Part shown: positions 8,750 through 16,602 of the stretch, piece after piece
Layout: each line of letters starts with the position of its first letter
How positions within the stretch are numbered: the stretch's first letter is position 1
Assembly: GCA_964522605.1 (NCBI GenBank)
Contig: CAZFWV010000030.1
Coordinates: forward strand, 1 to 37,368
Direction: 5' to 3'
Source: CAVZLD01 sp964522605
GTDB lineage: Bacteria; Planctomycetota; Planctomycetia; Pirellulales; Pirellulaceae
DNA: 37,368 nucleotides
Translations under genes and position numbers: made by a program
The notes under the pieces: model-generated
Told to the model about the DNA's origin: nothing
What the model saw: the letters and a program-made list of their open reading frames with translations, nothing else
Databases searched by the model: none

Positions 8750-9252
8750 CGGTTGAGCTGCCAAATAGCAACATTCAGCGTGATGGCGTAACTCACCCAT
8801 GCCAGATAGGGCACGAGCAGCCAACCTGCCCAGCGGGATCGACGCCAGAAGGATACAACGGTCACCACGATCGCAATCCACAGCAGAAGGATCTCGATGG
8901 CCGCAAGGCCAGGACGTTGCAGGCCGAAAAACAGCACCGACCACAGGCTGTTCAACACCAATTGCAGGCCGAAGAACGCCAATGGGACTTTCGCCGACTT
9001 GAATCCGGCCTGTCGCCATACGAGCCAGGCAGCGATCGCCATCAACACATACAGAGTTGTCCATACCGGACCGAACACCCAGTCTGGCGGATTCCAGGAA
9101 GGCTTGACCAACTGCGCATACCAGTTGGGGATTTGAGGGTAGGTAACGATTCCACCCAAACCGCCGGCCGCGAGGCAAATCGCGACGAACACAACGAGAA
9201 CTACGGCTTGCATGAGAGGTGTCGGCCGGCCCAACTCATGTGGTTCGCTCAT
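8746..9252 (-). CDS. tspO: TspO/MBR family membrane protein
   Basis: 168 residues with five hydrophobic segments, the TspO count. Hallmarks are KPSWNPPDWVFGPVW (residues about 49-63), the Trp-rich second helix, NSLWSVLFFG and the last helix YAITLNVAIWQLN. TspO proteins bind porphyrins and related tetrapyrroles and have been linked to stress and tetrapyrrole handling. GGGAG lies about 8 bases upstream of ATG 9252. The last base triplet overlaps the ATG of the downstream propeller gene, so the two are probably co-translated. The family assignment is strong; the ligand here is unknown. Confidence 0.95.
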   Translation of the reverse strand: MSEPHELGRPTPLMQAVVLVVFVAICLAAGGLGGIVTYPQIPNWYAQLVKPSWNPPDWVFGPVWTTLYVLMAIAAWLVWRQAGFKSAKVPLAFFGLQLVLNSLWSVLFFGLQRPGLAAIEILLLWIAIVVTVVSFWRRSRWAGWLLVPYLAWVSYAITLNVAIWQLNR

Positions 9253-9301
9253 TGTCCGCTCCCATTCCTAGATCTCTGCCTGTACTGGAAGACATCGCCG
9301 C

Positions 9302-9853
9302 TCATCGCACGAAGGCGTACAACCGCGCATCACGAAACTGACCGTTCTTGCGGTAGCACTTCCGCAGTACCCCCTCCAGCTGAAACTGGTTCTTCTCCAG
9401 GACGCGCACAGAAGCGAAGTTATTGTCAAAAACATGGGCGCTGATCCGAACAAGCTCCCATCGCTCGATGGCAAACGAACAGAGGGCACGAACCGCGGAG
9501 GTCATGATCCCCTGCCGCCAAAACGGCCGTGCTAACCAGTATCCCAACTCGGCGCAATGCTCGGGCACAAGACTGTCGAAACCAATACCGCCGATCAATT
9601 GGCGATCCGTTTTCCGAATGGCAAAGTGAATTGCCTGACCATACTTCGCGCATGCTTCATCGGTGATCGCGAGAAATTTTTCCGCAGCGTCTTCCGTGTA
9701 CGGATAAGGAACCCGCAGCGTCGAGTCGTAGATTTCTCGATCATTCAAGTATGCGACTAAGGCATGGCGATCTTCGGGAACGATCGCCGATAGATGAATT
9801 ACCGGATTAACCTCGATCCTGTCTTGCGATGCATCTCGCGCCATTCCACGCAT
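9302..9853 (-). CDS. RimJ/RimL-type GNAT N-acetyltransferase
   Basis: 183 residues of the acetyltransf_3 type. The acetyl-CoA loop region reads FWRQGIMTSAVRAL (about 118-131) and the C-terminal signature ASVRVLEKNQFQLEGVLRK follows, as in RimJ/RimL proteins that acetylate protein N-termini or small molecules. LIGGIGFDSL marks the central beta strands. The start is ATG 9853; an in-frame ATG three codons later (9844) is equally possible because neither has a clear ribosome site. It is followed, after 49 bp, by tspO. The substrate cannot be inferred. Confidence 0.88.
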   Translation of the reverse strand: MRGMARDASQDRIEVNPVIHLSAIVPEDRHALVAYLNDREIYDSTLRVPYPYTEDAAEKFLAITDEACAKYGQAIHFAIRKTDRQLIGGIGFDSLVPEHCAELGYWLARPFWRQGIMTSAVRALCSFAIERWELVRISAHVFDNNFASVRVLEKNQFQLEGVLRKCYRKNGQFRDARLYAFVR

Positions 9854-9892
9854 CCTGCTGAGAACCGGTTTTTCATACCCGCGCGATCACAA

Positions 9893-11863
9893 TCACCGAC
9901 GACGGACCACGATCAGCCAGTCCTCGGCGTCGTCGCGCGGGGGTTGGCCGAGACTCACTTCGGAGCCACCTCGAACCTCCGTAACGCTGCCTTCGCTCAG
10001 ATCTCCACCGTGACGGGGATCATACCATTTGACGGAAAAGATCCCATCCGCCTGCTCGAGACCCAGTGATGCGGTCCCGCCATCCGGCAGGTAAACCAGG
10101 TAGAGACTACCGGGCTTGGCAAAACAGTAGCGGCTGTTGTCATTCCGCTGGTTCCCCACCAGGGCATCCTGGTTGGACATCTCCCAGAACGGAACCTGTT
10201 GATCTTGGAAGAACTTGAGCGCGATCCGACAGTAGTCCCAGCTTCGATCACGGCTACGCCAGTCTTCGCAAACCAGATCATTCTGCGGCAACTGGTAACC
10301 AAAGTAATACTCGACTCCAGCGCCACCTGCCATCAACGTGCCCCAAAGGCAGTTCTTGCGAATGTCATCGAGCGTGTATTCTCGATCTCCCTCTTTGGCT
10401 ACACCGTTATGGCCTTCGTATCCAGGATCCGGCGGCACACCGTGGCTCGCCGGATTCTGTTCATCGTTCGCCACGACCCAGAGTTTCCCCGCTTCCGCCG
10501 ACGCGCGGACCCACTTGAGCGTGCGCTGATGTGCCTGTCGCCAGGAATTTTGTAGCGAGGCGCCCGTCAGCACAGATTGGTCACCAAGCAGTGGGCCGTA
10601 GACACGATCCTGATCGCCGGGAAAAGTGTGGACGACGATGTGGTGATCGTAGGGATCCACATCGCGCAAATATTGCGCCATCGCCCGCTGTTCCTCGGGC
10701 GATTGAGTGTTTTCTTCGCCAAGATTCCAATTGAGAGCCAGATGATGGGCAAACCGTGCGACAAGCTCGCGGCAATAGAGTTTTCGCTCAACCCCCAGCG
10801 CGCCCCCATCGAGTGATTCGGGAACCTGGCGGAGCTCCCGCTTGTGTCCCACACGATTATCGTCGACCTCGTTCTCCTGCAATTTGAAATGCAAATACAG
10901 GCCGCTCTGGGTTGCATGGCTGAAGACAATATTCCATTGATCCAGTTTCGAACAATCATAGTGCAGCTTGCCTGCCCGCTCGACAAACGGCCATACGTTG
11001 TCTCCATCACCGCCGGCGTTGTACGGCAAGAAGGAGAAGGCATTGACGCCTTTGCTCGACAGATAATTGAGTGCGCCAATCAAGCCCTTTCCCTTGTCGC
11101 CCTTCCACGTGGGGTCTCCCTCGGACCAGTCAGCCACGTGCGGTTCATAGTGATGCAACGTGTCCGTAGGGACCGCTTCTCCTTCGCGCGCTTTTCGTGG
11201 ACGCCCCGACTGCGTGTTATCGAAATCCGCGTAGGCGAGTAACGTCTCCGGCGCGTCCGGACCCGCCTTCAGAAAGTACTCGCCGGAACCGGCAAATTGC
11301 AGATAGTGCTGACCTACGTACTGCAATCGTCCCCGAGATCGGAAATCTCTTCCCGTCTTGTCGGTGGGCAGCACCTGAAACGTACCTGCCTTTCCGTCAC
11401 ACTCAGGTACCGCCGTCGTCGCAACGGCAGGATCAATCGCGGCATGCTTGCCTCGCACAAAAGAAACCCGATAGTTCCACTGGCCGGCGAGATCAGGCGA
11501 CAGATGGGCACGCCATTTGTTCCCTGAATCCGCGGATGTGTTTGCCGCATCTCCATCCGCCGCAAAGTAACCGGGCACCTCATACGTCGGCTTGCCCGAC
11601 TCGTGCGTGAACGTGACGGTCATCCGGTAATCGGTGAAGGGATTCGGATCTTCATCTTGTTCTCGGACAAATGGCCCGTCCACGGTGAGCGTCACCGCAT
11701 GCCATTGCCGCAACTCACCCGTAATCTGAACCGATCCATCTCCATCGGCCTGTCGTGCCGATGATTGCGGATCGGCCGCCGAGGTCCTGACGGCAGCCAT
11801 GACGTCCCAACGAACGGTTGTCATGACGCCGACAACCACAAGAACGAATTGAAGTTTCGACAT
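9893..11863 (-). CDS. Exported DUF5060 glycosidase-like protein with C-terminal collagen-binding-like domain
   Basis: About 656 residues. A signal peptide (QFVLVVVGVMTTV, residues 5-17) is followed by a DUF5060 beta-sandwich (about 45-145: VTLTVDGPF, NPFTDYRMTVTF, AGQWNYRVSF), a TIM-barrel-like centre (KGVNAFSFLPYN, NWNLGEENT with a candidate catalytic Glu, YDHHIVVHTFPG), and a C-terminal module with VKWYDPRHGG that resembles the PF12904-type domain also present in the GH140-like gene at 17827. The start is ATG 11863, with AAGGAG 8 bases upstream; the longer open frame would lack a signal peptide. DUF5060 proteins are usually found with glycoside hydrolases; the substrate is unknown. Confidence 0.8.
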   Translation of the reverse strand: MSKLQFVLVVVGVMTTVRWDVMAAVRTSAADPQSSARQADGDGSVQITGELRQWHAVTLTVDGPFVREQDEDPNPFTDYRMTVTFTHESGKPTYEVPGYFAADGDAANTSADSGNKWRAHLSPDLAGQWNYRVSFVRGKHAAIDPAVATTAVPECDGKAGTFQVLPTDKTGRDFRSRGRLQYVGQHYLQFAGSGEYFLKAGPDAPETLLAYADFDNTQSGRPRKAREGEAVPTDTLHHYEPHVADWSEGDPTWKGDKGKGLIGALNYLSSKGVNAFSFLPYNAGGDGDNVWPFVERAGKLHYDCSKLDQWNIVFSHATQSGLYLHFKLQENEVDDNRVGHKRELRQVPESLDGGALGVERKLYCRELVARFAHHLALNWNLGEENTQSPEEQRAMAQYLRDVDPYDHHIVVHTFPGDQDRVYGPLLGDQSVLTGASLQNSWRQAHQRTLKWVRASAEAGKLWVVANDEQNPASHGVPPDPGYEGHNGVAKEGDREYTLDDIRKNCLWGTLMAGGAGVEYYFGYQLPQNDLVCEDWRSRDRSWDYCRIALKFFQDQQVPFWEMSNQDALVGNQRNDNSRYCFAKPGSLYLVYLPDGGTASLGLEQADGIFSVKWYDPRHGGDLSEGSVTEVRGGSEVSLGQPPRDDAEDWLIVVRRR

Positions 11864-12180
11864 GATGGTTGCTCCTTCGATTCTTACGCACAGGTAACAA
11901 GGCAATGCCGCCCGTGCGAGTCTTGTCTCCACCGTCACGCGGTCCGCTAAGCACTCCAGAGTACCGAATGACGGCAATGCGGGCGCCCCAACCGGTCCCC
12001 CATTCTCGCGGCGAGCCCGGATGAAGTTGACCGCGGCCGAACCATCTTACCAAGAAAAAACCCGCTGTTATCATCGCGAATTTTTTTATTCCGGCGGCAA
12101 GATTCTCCCCTCGTCGCGACATAAGAACACGGGGACTCGATCCCCGACTCCATCACCGTAAGTAGTACAGGAGGAACTCG
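11864..12180. other. 317-bp divergent intergenic region
   Basis: Separates the divergent DUF5060 and CHRD genes and must hold both promoters. A small hairpin CGGGGA-CTCGA-TCCCCG (12130-12146) lies in the probable 5' leader of the CHRD gene, 35 bases before its start. Runs of A (near 12054) and T (near 12083) are present. No confident -35/-10 pair, RNA gene or additional ORF was seen. Confidence 0.6.
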
Positions 12181-12711
12181 ATGAAGACTTGGTCTCGAAC
12201 GGCCTCGCTTGCCATGATGATCGTTGCCTTAGCGCACGGCCCTGTTCTGGCCGAATCGGTGACGTATTTACTGAACATGAGCGGGGCTCAGGAAGCTCCC
12301 GGTCCTGGCGATCCGGACGGCCTGGCGACCGGCACGCTATTTTTGGACGCCGGTACCGGGGAGGTCGCCTGGGACTTTACTTACAGCAACATTGCGACTC
12401 CGACCGCGATGCATATCCACGGCCCCGGGGGTAGCGCCGGCAACTCGGCAGGCGTTTTCATTGGGTTGGGAGTCGGCACGACCGGGCCCGCGGGAACCTT
12501 GAACGGAAACTTCATCCACACGGACCTAACCCAGATTTCCACGATCCTGGGCAATCCGCAGGACTTTTACGTGAACATTCACAATCCGGACTACCCGCCC
12601 GGAGCAGTTCGCGGACAGTTGGGTACGTTGGTCCCCGAACCAGGCAGCATCGCGCTACTTTCCATCGGCGCGGCATTTCTCGCTCTGCGGCGAAAGGCAC
12701 GCCGCGGTTGA
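12181..12711 (+). CDS. CHRD-domain PEP-CTERM protein
   Basis: 176 residues. Signal peptide 1-24 (ending VLAES), then a CHRD domain of about 120 residues marked by SGAQEAPG (34-41), HIHGP (78-82) and NIHNPDYPPGAVRGQL (132-147). The C-terminus is a PEP-CTERM tail: VPEP (151-154), a hydrophobic helix (SIALLSIGAAFLAL) and an Arg/Lys cluster (RRKARR). PEP-CTERM tails are recognised by exosortase, which would process the protein for surface or extracellular release. AGGAGG lies 7 bases upstream of ATG 12181. CHRD domains are of unknown biochemical function. It is transcribed alone in the space between DUF5060 and the sigma factor. Confidence 0.93.
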   Translation: MKTWSRTASLAMMIVALAHGPVLAESVTYLLNMSGAQEAPGPGDPDGLATGTLFLDAGTGEVAWDFTYSNIATPTAMHIHGPGGSAGNSAGVFIGLGVGTTGPAGTLNGNFIHTDLTQISTILGNPQDFYVNIHNPDYPPGAVRGQLGTLVPEPGSIALLSIGAAFLALRRKARRG

Positions 12712-12764
12712 GCGCGCCCTGCAGGTTCTGGTCCATTCAGCCTAGAGTGATTGACAGGACTTAT

Positions 12765-12784
12765 CTCCTCTCCGGAGAGAGGAG
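12765..12784. repeat. 8-bp stem tetraloop hairpin, possible end signal of the CHRD gene
   Basis: CTCCTCTC (12765-12772), a CGGA tetraloop and GAGAGGAG (12777-12784) form a stable 8-bp hairpin 53 bp after the CHRD stop. No T-run follows, so it is not a classic intrinsic terminator. Confidence 0.6.
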
Positions 12785-12844
12785 GTCGTACAACTCTTGA
12801 GTTGCTGTCTCGGATGAAGTTACAGCACCTCCCCAGTGGTGATT

Positions 12845-12870
12845 CGTTCTCAGCCTCCTGCCTGGGAACG
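12845..12870. repeat. CGTTCCCAGGC-type hairpin
   Basis: CGTTCTCAGCC and GCCTGGGAACG face each other with a short loop. The right arm matches the CGTTCCCAGGC words that occur in dispersed intergenic repeats of many bacteria, including planctomycetes. The left arm differs at a few positions. Confidence 0.5.
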
Positions 12871-12932
12871 AGGAAATGGTTCTGAATGCACCCGAGTCTC
12901 CCACGTCTGCTTGTCGCGTCAGGTCCGATTCT

Positions 12933-13003
12933 CGTTTAACGGCAAGCCGCAGACGTCGGCGGGTACGAGCCATAAACAGTCGCCTTCGGCTTGCCGTTAA
13001 ACG
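12933..13003. repeat. Perfect 17-bp inverted repeat (CGTTTAACGGCAAGCCG)
   Basis: Left arm 12933-12949 and right arm 12987-13003 are perfect inverted copies separated by 37 bp. It lies in the upstream region of the sigma-factor gene, about 127 bp before its start. No protein or RNA gene was recognised in the loop. Confidence 0.8.
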
Positions 13004-13129
13004 CGTTCTGTGGAACTGCTCCACTTCGTTGGCCGCAGACCTGGAGGGAGTGGAGCAGGTGACGCACTCCAAATCGAATGCCACTGCTGCAATGGACTCC
13101 GCCTCCGGCAACATCTATATATTGAGGCC

Positions 13130-13753
13130 ATGAGACAGCCATTGGAATCAGCGCGAACGACGAAAGAGAGCCCGGGCCCGCAATCGGACCGGCAGTCCTT
13201 CGCGCAGCAGTTCCAGGCGGCGTATCCAACGCTGTGGCGCATTGCTGCCGGAATGATCGGCGATCGCACGCATGCGGAGGATATTGTCCAGGAAGCAGCG
13301 ATCATCGGATTGAGCAAACTGGAAGGTTTTCGACCAGGATCCAATTTTGTGGCGTGGATGGCCGCAATCGTGCGTCGCTGTGCTCTAAATTACTCGCGAA
13401 AAGTCCGAAATCGTGCCACCGTGGCAACGGACCCGGTGATGTTGGACCAGTCCGAACGAAGCGCAGACGTCGATTCCTCGACCGGCCCCATCGTGAGCAA
13501 GACTGGGTCCCTCAATGAGGCACAAGATGCCTTCGATGACCATCTGCTGCGAGGATTGATGGCATTGAGTGACGAGGCGCGATGCTGCGTGTTGTTGCGT
13601 ATCGTTGAGGAACTCAGCTACGCGGAGATCTCGGAGCTGATGCAGATCGCTCAAGGAACGGCGATGAGCCACGTTCACCGTGGCAAGAGCCTGTTGCGTC
13701 GTTACGTGCAGGGGGCCGATCCACCGGCCACAAAGGGCAATCACAGATCATGA
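13130..13753 (+). CDS. ECF-type RNA polymerase sigma factor
   Basis: About 207 residues. Region 2 spans roughly 28-92: AAYPTLWRIAA, then HAEDIVQEAAI (48-58) with the DIVQE core, and FVAWMAAIVRRCALNYSRK. Region 4 spans about 145-197 (LSDEARCCVLLRIVEELSYAEISELM, then the recognition helix GTAMSHVHRGKSLLRR). A 50-residue linker between them is Ser/Asp-rich. Starting at ATG 13130 (MRQPLES) is preferred over the GTG at 13010, which would add 40 residues lying in repeat-derived sequence; the ribosome site near 13130 is weak. The stop overlaps the next gene as ATGA, which couples it to its probable anti-sigma factor. Its regulon is not shown. Confidence 0.88.
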   Translation: MRQPLESARTTKESPGPQSDRQSFAQQFQAAYPTLWRIAAGMIGDRTHAEDIVQEAAIIGLSKLEGFRPGSNFVAWMAAIVRRCALNYSRKVRNRATVATDPVMLDQSERSADVDSSTGPIVSKTGSLNEAQDAFDDHLLRGLMALSDEARCCVLLRIVEELSYAEISELMQIAQGTAMSHVHRGKSLLRRYVQGADPPATKGNHRS

Positions 13754-14532
13754 CTCACGACGGCAATCCTATTTCCGATGAGCAGTTGGAAGCCTATTTG
13801 GATGGGCGGTTGAGTCCTTCAGAGCGGAAATCACTCGAATTCCGGCTGTCCGATGCCCCGGAGTTCAAAGCCGCGGTCCGCCTACAGTCTCAGATTGATG
13901 ATGCCCTACGACGACAGTTCCATGCACCACAACCTTCGCCCAGTTTTCTGCGTCAACTGCGTTCGGCCGAACCAACCATGCCGAAGACGACACGGTTCAC
14001 GTTCTCAGCAGTCGCGCGGCGAACCTGGATCGGTATCGCACTCGCCGTTGGTGCCGCGGCTGCCGTAACTTGGATTGGCTTGGTCTTTCTCGCCGATCGA
14101 GGCGGTCGACCAACGATTCCCTTCGAACCACGACCGCTCGTCAAAATCTATCAGGAAACGATCAGAGACGGGTTTGCTCCCTACTTCGAATGCAATGATC
14201 CGAAACGATTCGCATCGACCTTCCAGCGCCGACAGGGAATGTCACTGCGGCTGATGGAACTGCCCGCAGGTTGCGAGCTGGGGGGCCTGGCGAATTCAGG
14301 CGGGTTAAGTATCAAGACAACCTCGATGTTGTGTTACGATCACCAGCAACCGGTACTCGTATTCGTCGACCGGTTGGAAGCAGATCAGCCCCGCATGGCC
14401 GAGAACGAAGAACCCGGACTTTTCGTCCACCGAAAGGAATACCGCGGCCTGGTGATGTATGAGGTCAGCCCGTTCGCCGACGCCCGATTCTTAGACTATC
14501 TTGTTGCAATCGACGATCGCGATAATTTCTAA
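13750..14532 (+). CDS. Candidate membrane anti-sigma factor
   Basis: 260 residues. The N-terminal 60 residues (SDEQLEAYLDGRLSPSERKSLE ... RLSDAPEF) look like the short helical domain of planctomycete anti-sigma factors, but no HxxxCxxC zinc motif is present. One transmembrane segment follows (about 93-114, TWIGIALAVGAAAAVTWIGLV), then a 145-residue extracytoplasmic domain with two Cys (in YFECND and AGCELGG, plus one in MLCYD) and no recognised family. The gene starts four bases before the sigma stop (ATGA overlap), the usual arrangement of a sigma/anti-sigma pair. The role is inferred from position and topology. Confidence 0.7.
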   Translation: MTHDGNPISDEQLEAYLDGRLSPSERKSLEFRLSDAPEFKAAVRLQSQIDDALRRQFHAPQPSPSFLRQLRSAEPTMPKTTRFTFSAVARRTWIGIALAVGAAAAVTWIGLVFLADRGGRPTIPFEPRPLVKIYQETIRDGFAPYFECNDPKRFASTFQRRQGMSLRLMELPAGCELGGLANSGGLSIKTTSMLCYDHQQPVLVFVDRLEADQPRMAENEEPGLFVHRKEYRGLVMYEVSPFADARFLDYLVAIDDRDNF

Positions 14533-14675
14533 AGCGACAAGCACGGCTCTTGAGACATGCGCGGCTGCTGGCGATACGGAAGGAAAGCCCCCGCGACCTG
14601 ATCCTGATTCATTGCTGAGGACAATCGCCCTGGTTATTGCGCACAAGTCGGGCGGAACCAAAGATCGAGAAGAGG

Positions 14676-14753
14676 AACCACGGATCCAACAGATAAAACG
14701 GATGCCCGCGGATCCATCTGTACCGATCCGTCCCCTCCGTCAAATCCGTGGTT
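14676..14753. repeat. AACCACGGAT inverted repeat
   Basis: AACCACGGAT (14676-14685) is inverted at 14744-14753 with a 58-bp spacer containing further AAACGGAT/GATCCGT words. This resembles the dispersed ACCACGGATTT family of planctomycete intergenic DNA. The match extends imperfectly outward into GAAGAG/CTTCTG. Confidence 0.6.
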
Positions 14754-14880
14754 GCTTCTGCTCCTGAAGTCCAACCTGAATCCGACTTCCTCTCGCTCGA
14801 ATCATGTCCTAATTCGACTGCCGTTTCACCGACCGCCTGATCGGGGCCGTTCTGAATCTCGATTGGGCTTAGCTCGGCGT

Positions 14881-14910
14881 CTTTCCGCGTCTTTCCGCGT
14901 CTCTCCGCGG
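14881..14910. repeat. Three tandem copies of CTTTCCGCGT
   Basis: CTTTCCGCGT at 14881-14890 and 14891-14900 are identical, and 14901-14910 is a third copy with two changes (CTCTCCGCGG). A GCGT precedes the array. No function is apparent. Confidence 0.8.
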
Positions 14911-15124
14911 CCATGCTCCCAGTATCACAACAGCGGCGTCATCCTGAGCGATGCCGTTCCGTTGGTTCATCCGACTCGCGCCGAGTCGTGCCGAACGAAA
15001 AACTCGCTGAAAACCTTTGGTCCCGTTGGTGAAAAAATCCAGAACATTGCAAGGATCTGTCGTTGCTGACGACATGTTGAAACGGGATTCAGGCTTTTCG
15101 TTGCTGCATCAGGAGGCTAGGACC

Positions 15125-16573
15125 ATGTCGTGGAGAAAAAACGCTGCATTATTTGTGGCGACGTTAATCGTCGGTAGCGCGAATACCAGTTGGGCGGAGT
15201 TGCCGAAGATCCGCCTGGAACCGATCAGCGAGAACCAAATTGTCGCTCCTGTGGGCATCACTCATTCCGGAGACGGCTCCGGACGACTATTCGTCACCGA
15301 TCAGCGGGGGACGATCCAGATCCTTCAGGACGGTAGTCTCATTTCCGAACCGTTCCTCGACATCGAGTCGCGGCTGGTGCCTGAGCGAGCGGGATTTGAT
15401 GAGCGTGGTCTGCTGGGCCTCGCGTTCCATCCGGATTACGGTCAAGAAGATTCAGCGGGATTCGGGCGATTCTATGTTTACTACAGCGCTTCGGATCCGT
15501 CGTCGCCAGGAACGACCACGGAACCCGTTAATCATCGCAGCGTGATTGCGGAATATCGTGTTAGCGCAACGAATCCCAACTTGGCCGATCCTTCGTCCGA
15601 GAAAATCCTGATGACGTTTCAGCAGCCGCAGTTCAACCACAACGCAGGATATCTCGGGTTTGGACCCGACGGTTATCTTTACATCACCACCGGCGACGGC
15701 GGCAGCTCGAATGACAACAACGCCGGTCACACAGGTGGCGACCCCACCCAGCCTAGTGGCGTACTGGGCAATGCGCAGGATCGATCCAAGCTACTCGGCA
15801 AGGTTCTCCGGATTGACGTCGATGGTACGAATGGTCCCGGAGGTGTCTATGGAATCCCCGACGATAATCCATTCGTTGGAGCAGTCGGTGTCCGAGAAGA
15901 GATCTTCGCTTATGGTCTACGGAATCCGTGGAGGGCGACGTTCGACGATGGGCCGGGCGGAACAGGACGGTTCTTCGTTGCCGACGTCGGTCAGGCAGAA
16001 GTTGAAGAAGTCAATCTCGTCGAGGCGGGAGGTAACTACGGCTGGCGGATCAGGGAAGGAACTCAGGAGTTTGACAACACGGTCGTCCCCGATCCGCCAG
16101 TCCCCCTTATCGATCCGATTGCCACGTACGCACATCCGGGCGTCGACAATGGCATGCTCGAAATCGGACTTTCGGTAACTGGAGGAGCCGTGTATCGAGG
16201 CAGCCGGTTCCCTCAACTGCAAGGCACATACATTTTTGGCGACTGGAGTGGCGGCTTCGCTCAGCCGAGCGGAACGCTGCTCGCGCTGGAGGAAACCGCT
16301 GCGGGCACGTTTGATCTTTCGATTCTCGACGTCGAGGGGGGAAATCCACTGAGTGAATACATTCAGGCATTCGGCAGCGATGAGTCGGGAGAAATCTACT
16401 TGGCTACCCGACGAACACTCGCGCCGAGTGCACTCGACCCACAAACAGGGCAGCCAACTGGCTCGATCTATCGGATTGCCGTCGTGCCCGAGCCTTCGTC
16501 AATTCTGCTGCTGCTGAGCGGCATGCTCATGTCGAGCCTTCTACGACCTCGACGCCGATATCCAACCACTTGA
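15125..16573 (+). CDS. GSDH-type (PQQ-dependent sugar dehydrogenase-like) PEP-CTERM protein
   Basis: About 482 residues. Signal peptide 1-24 (ending TSWAE), then a six-bladed propeller of the glucose/sorbosone dehydrogenase class, shown in order by LLGLAFHPDY, HNAGYLGFGPDGYLYITTGD, KLLGKVLRIDVD, EIFAYGLRNPWR and GGNYGWRIREG. Related enzymes use PQQ to oxidise aldose sugars. The C-terminus carries VPEP (454-457), a hydrophobic helix and RPRRR, so exosortase processing and surface display are predicted. The start is ATG 15125, with AGGAGG 8 bases upstream; the longer frame adds a segment with no signal peptide. It lies 29 bp upstream of the next PEP-CTERM gene and probably forms an operon with it. 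Cofactor use is inferred, not shown. Confidence 0.88.
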   Translation: MSWRKNAALFVATLIVGSANTSWAELPKIRLEPISENQIVAPVGITHSGDGSGRLFVTDQRGTIQILQDGSLISEPFLDIESRLVPERAGFDERGLLGLAFHPDYGQEDSAGFGRFYVYYSASDPSSPGTTTEPVNHRSVIAEYRVSATNPNLADPSSEKILMTFQQPQFNHNAGYLGFGPDGYLYITTGDGGSSNDNNAGHTGGDPTQPSGVLGNAQDRSKLLGKVLRIDVDGTNGPGGVYGIPDDNPFVGAVGVREEIFAYGLRNPWRATFDDGPGGTGRFFVADVGQAEVEEVNLVEAGGNYGWRIREGTQEFDNTVVPDPPVPLIDPIATYAHPGVDNGMLEIGLSVTGGAVYRGSRFPQLQGTYIFGDWSGGFAQPSGTLLALEETAAGTFDLSILDVEGGNPLSEYIQAFGSDESGEIYLATRRTLAPSALDPQTGQPTGSIYRIAVVPEPSSILLLLSGMLMSSLLRPRRRYPTT

Positions 16574-16602
16574 CGGCCTTACACTTGCCAGGAGGAATCT
16601 TG

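Larger units (their letters stand above)
12712..13129. other. 418-bp intergenic region carrying three repeat hairpins
   Basis: Holds a stem-loop CTCCTCTC/GAGAGGAG (12765-12784), a GAACG-type hairpin (12845-12870) and a long inverted repeat (12933-13003), listed separately. A further 9-bp inverted pair CTGCTCCAC/GTGGAGCAG (13016-13024, 13050-13058) lies in the leader of the sigma gene. No ORF with recognisable similarity is present; the ORFs here are repeat translations. Confidence 0.65.
14533..15124. other. 592-bp intergenic region with two repeat blocks
   Basis: Between the anti-sigma gene and the GSDH gene. It holds an inverted ACCACGGAT-type repeat (14676-14753) and a 10-bp tandem repeat (14881-14910). 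Short ORFs here (for example 14752-15069) show no protein-like features. The promoter of the two downstream PEP-CTERM genes should lie near its right end; no -24/-12 or ECF-type box could be assigned with confidence. Confidence 0.6.

Noticed and set aside
12761..13114. Open frames reading RLTASRRRLF and LAVKRE on both sides of the 12933-13003 inverted repeat.
   Set aside because: These are translations of the inverted repeat arms, not a protein gene.
14501..15069. Short plus-strand frames in the 592-bp gap.
   Set aside because: No ribosome site, no motif, and they cover repeat sequence.
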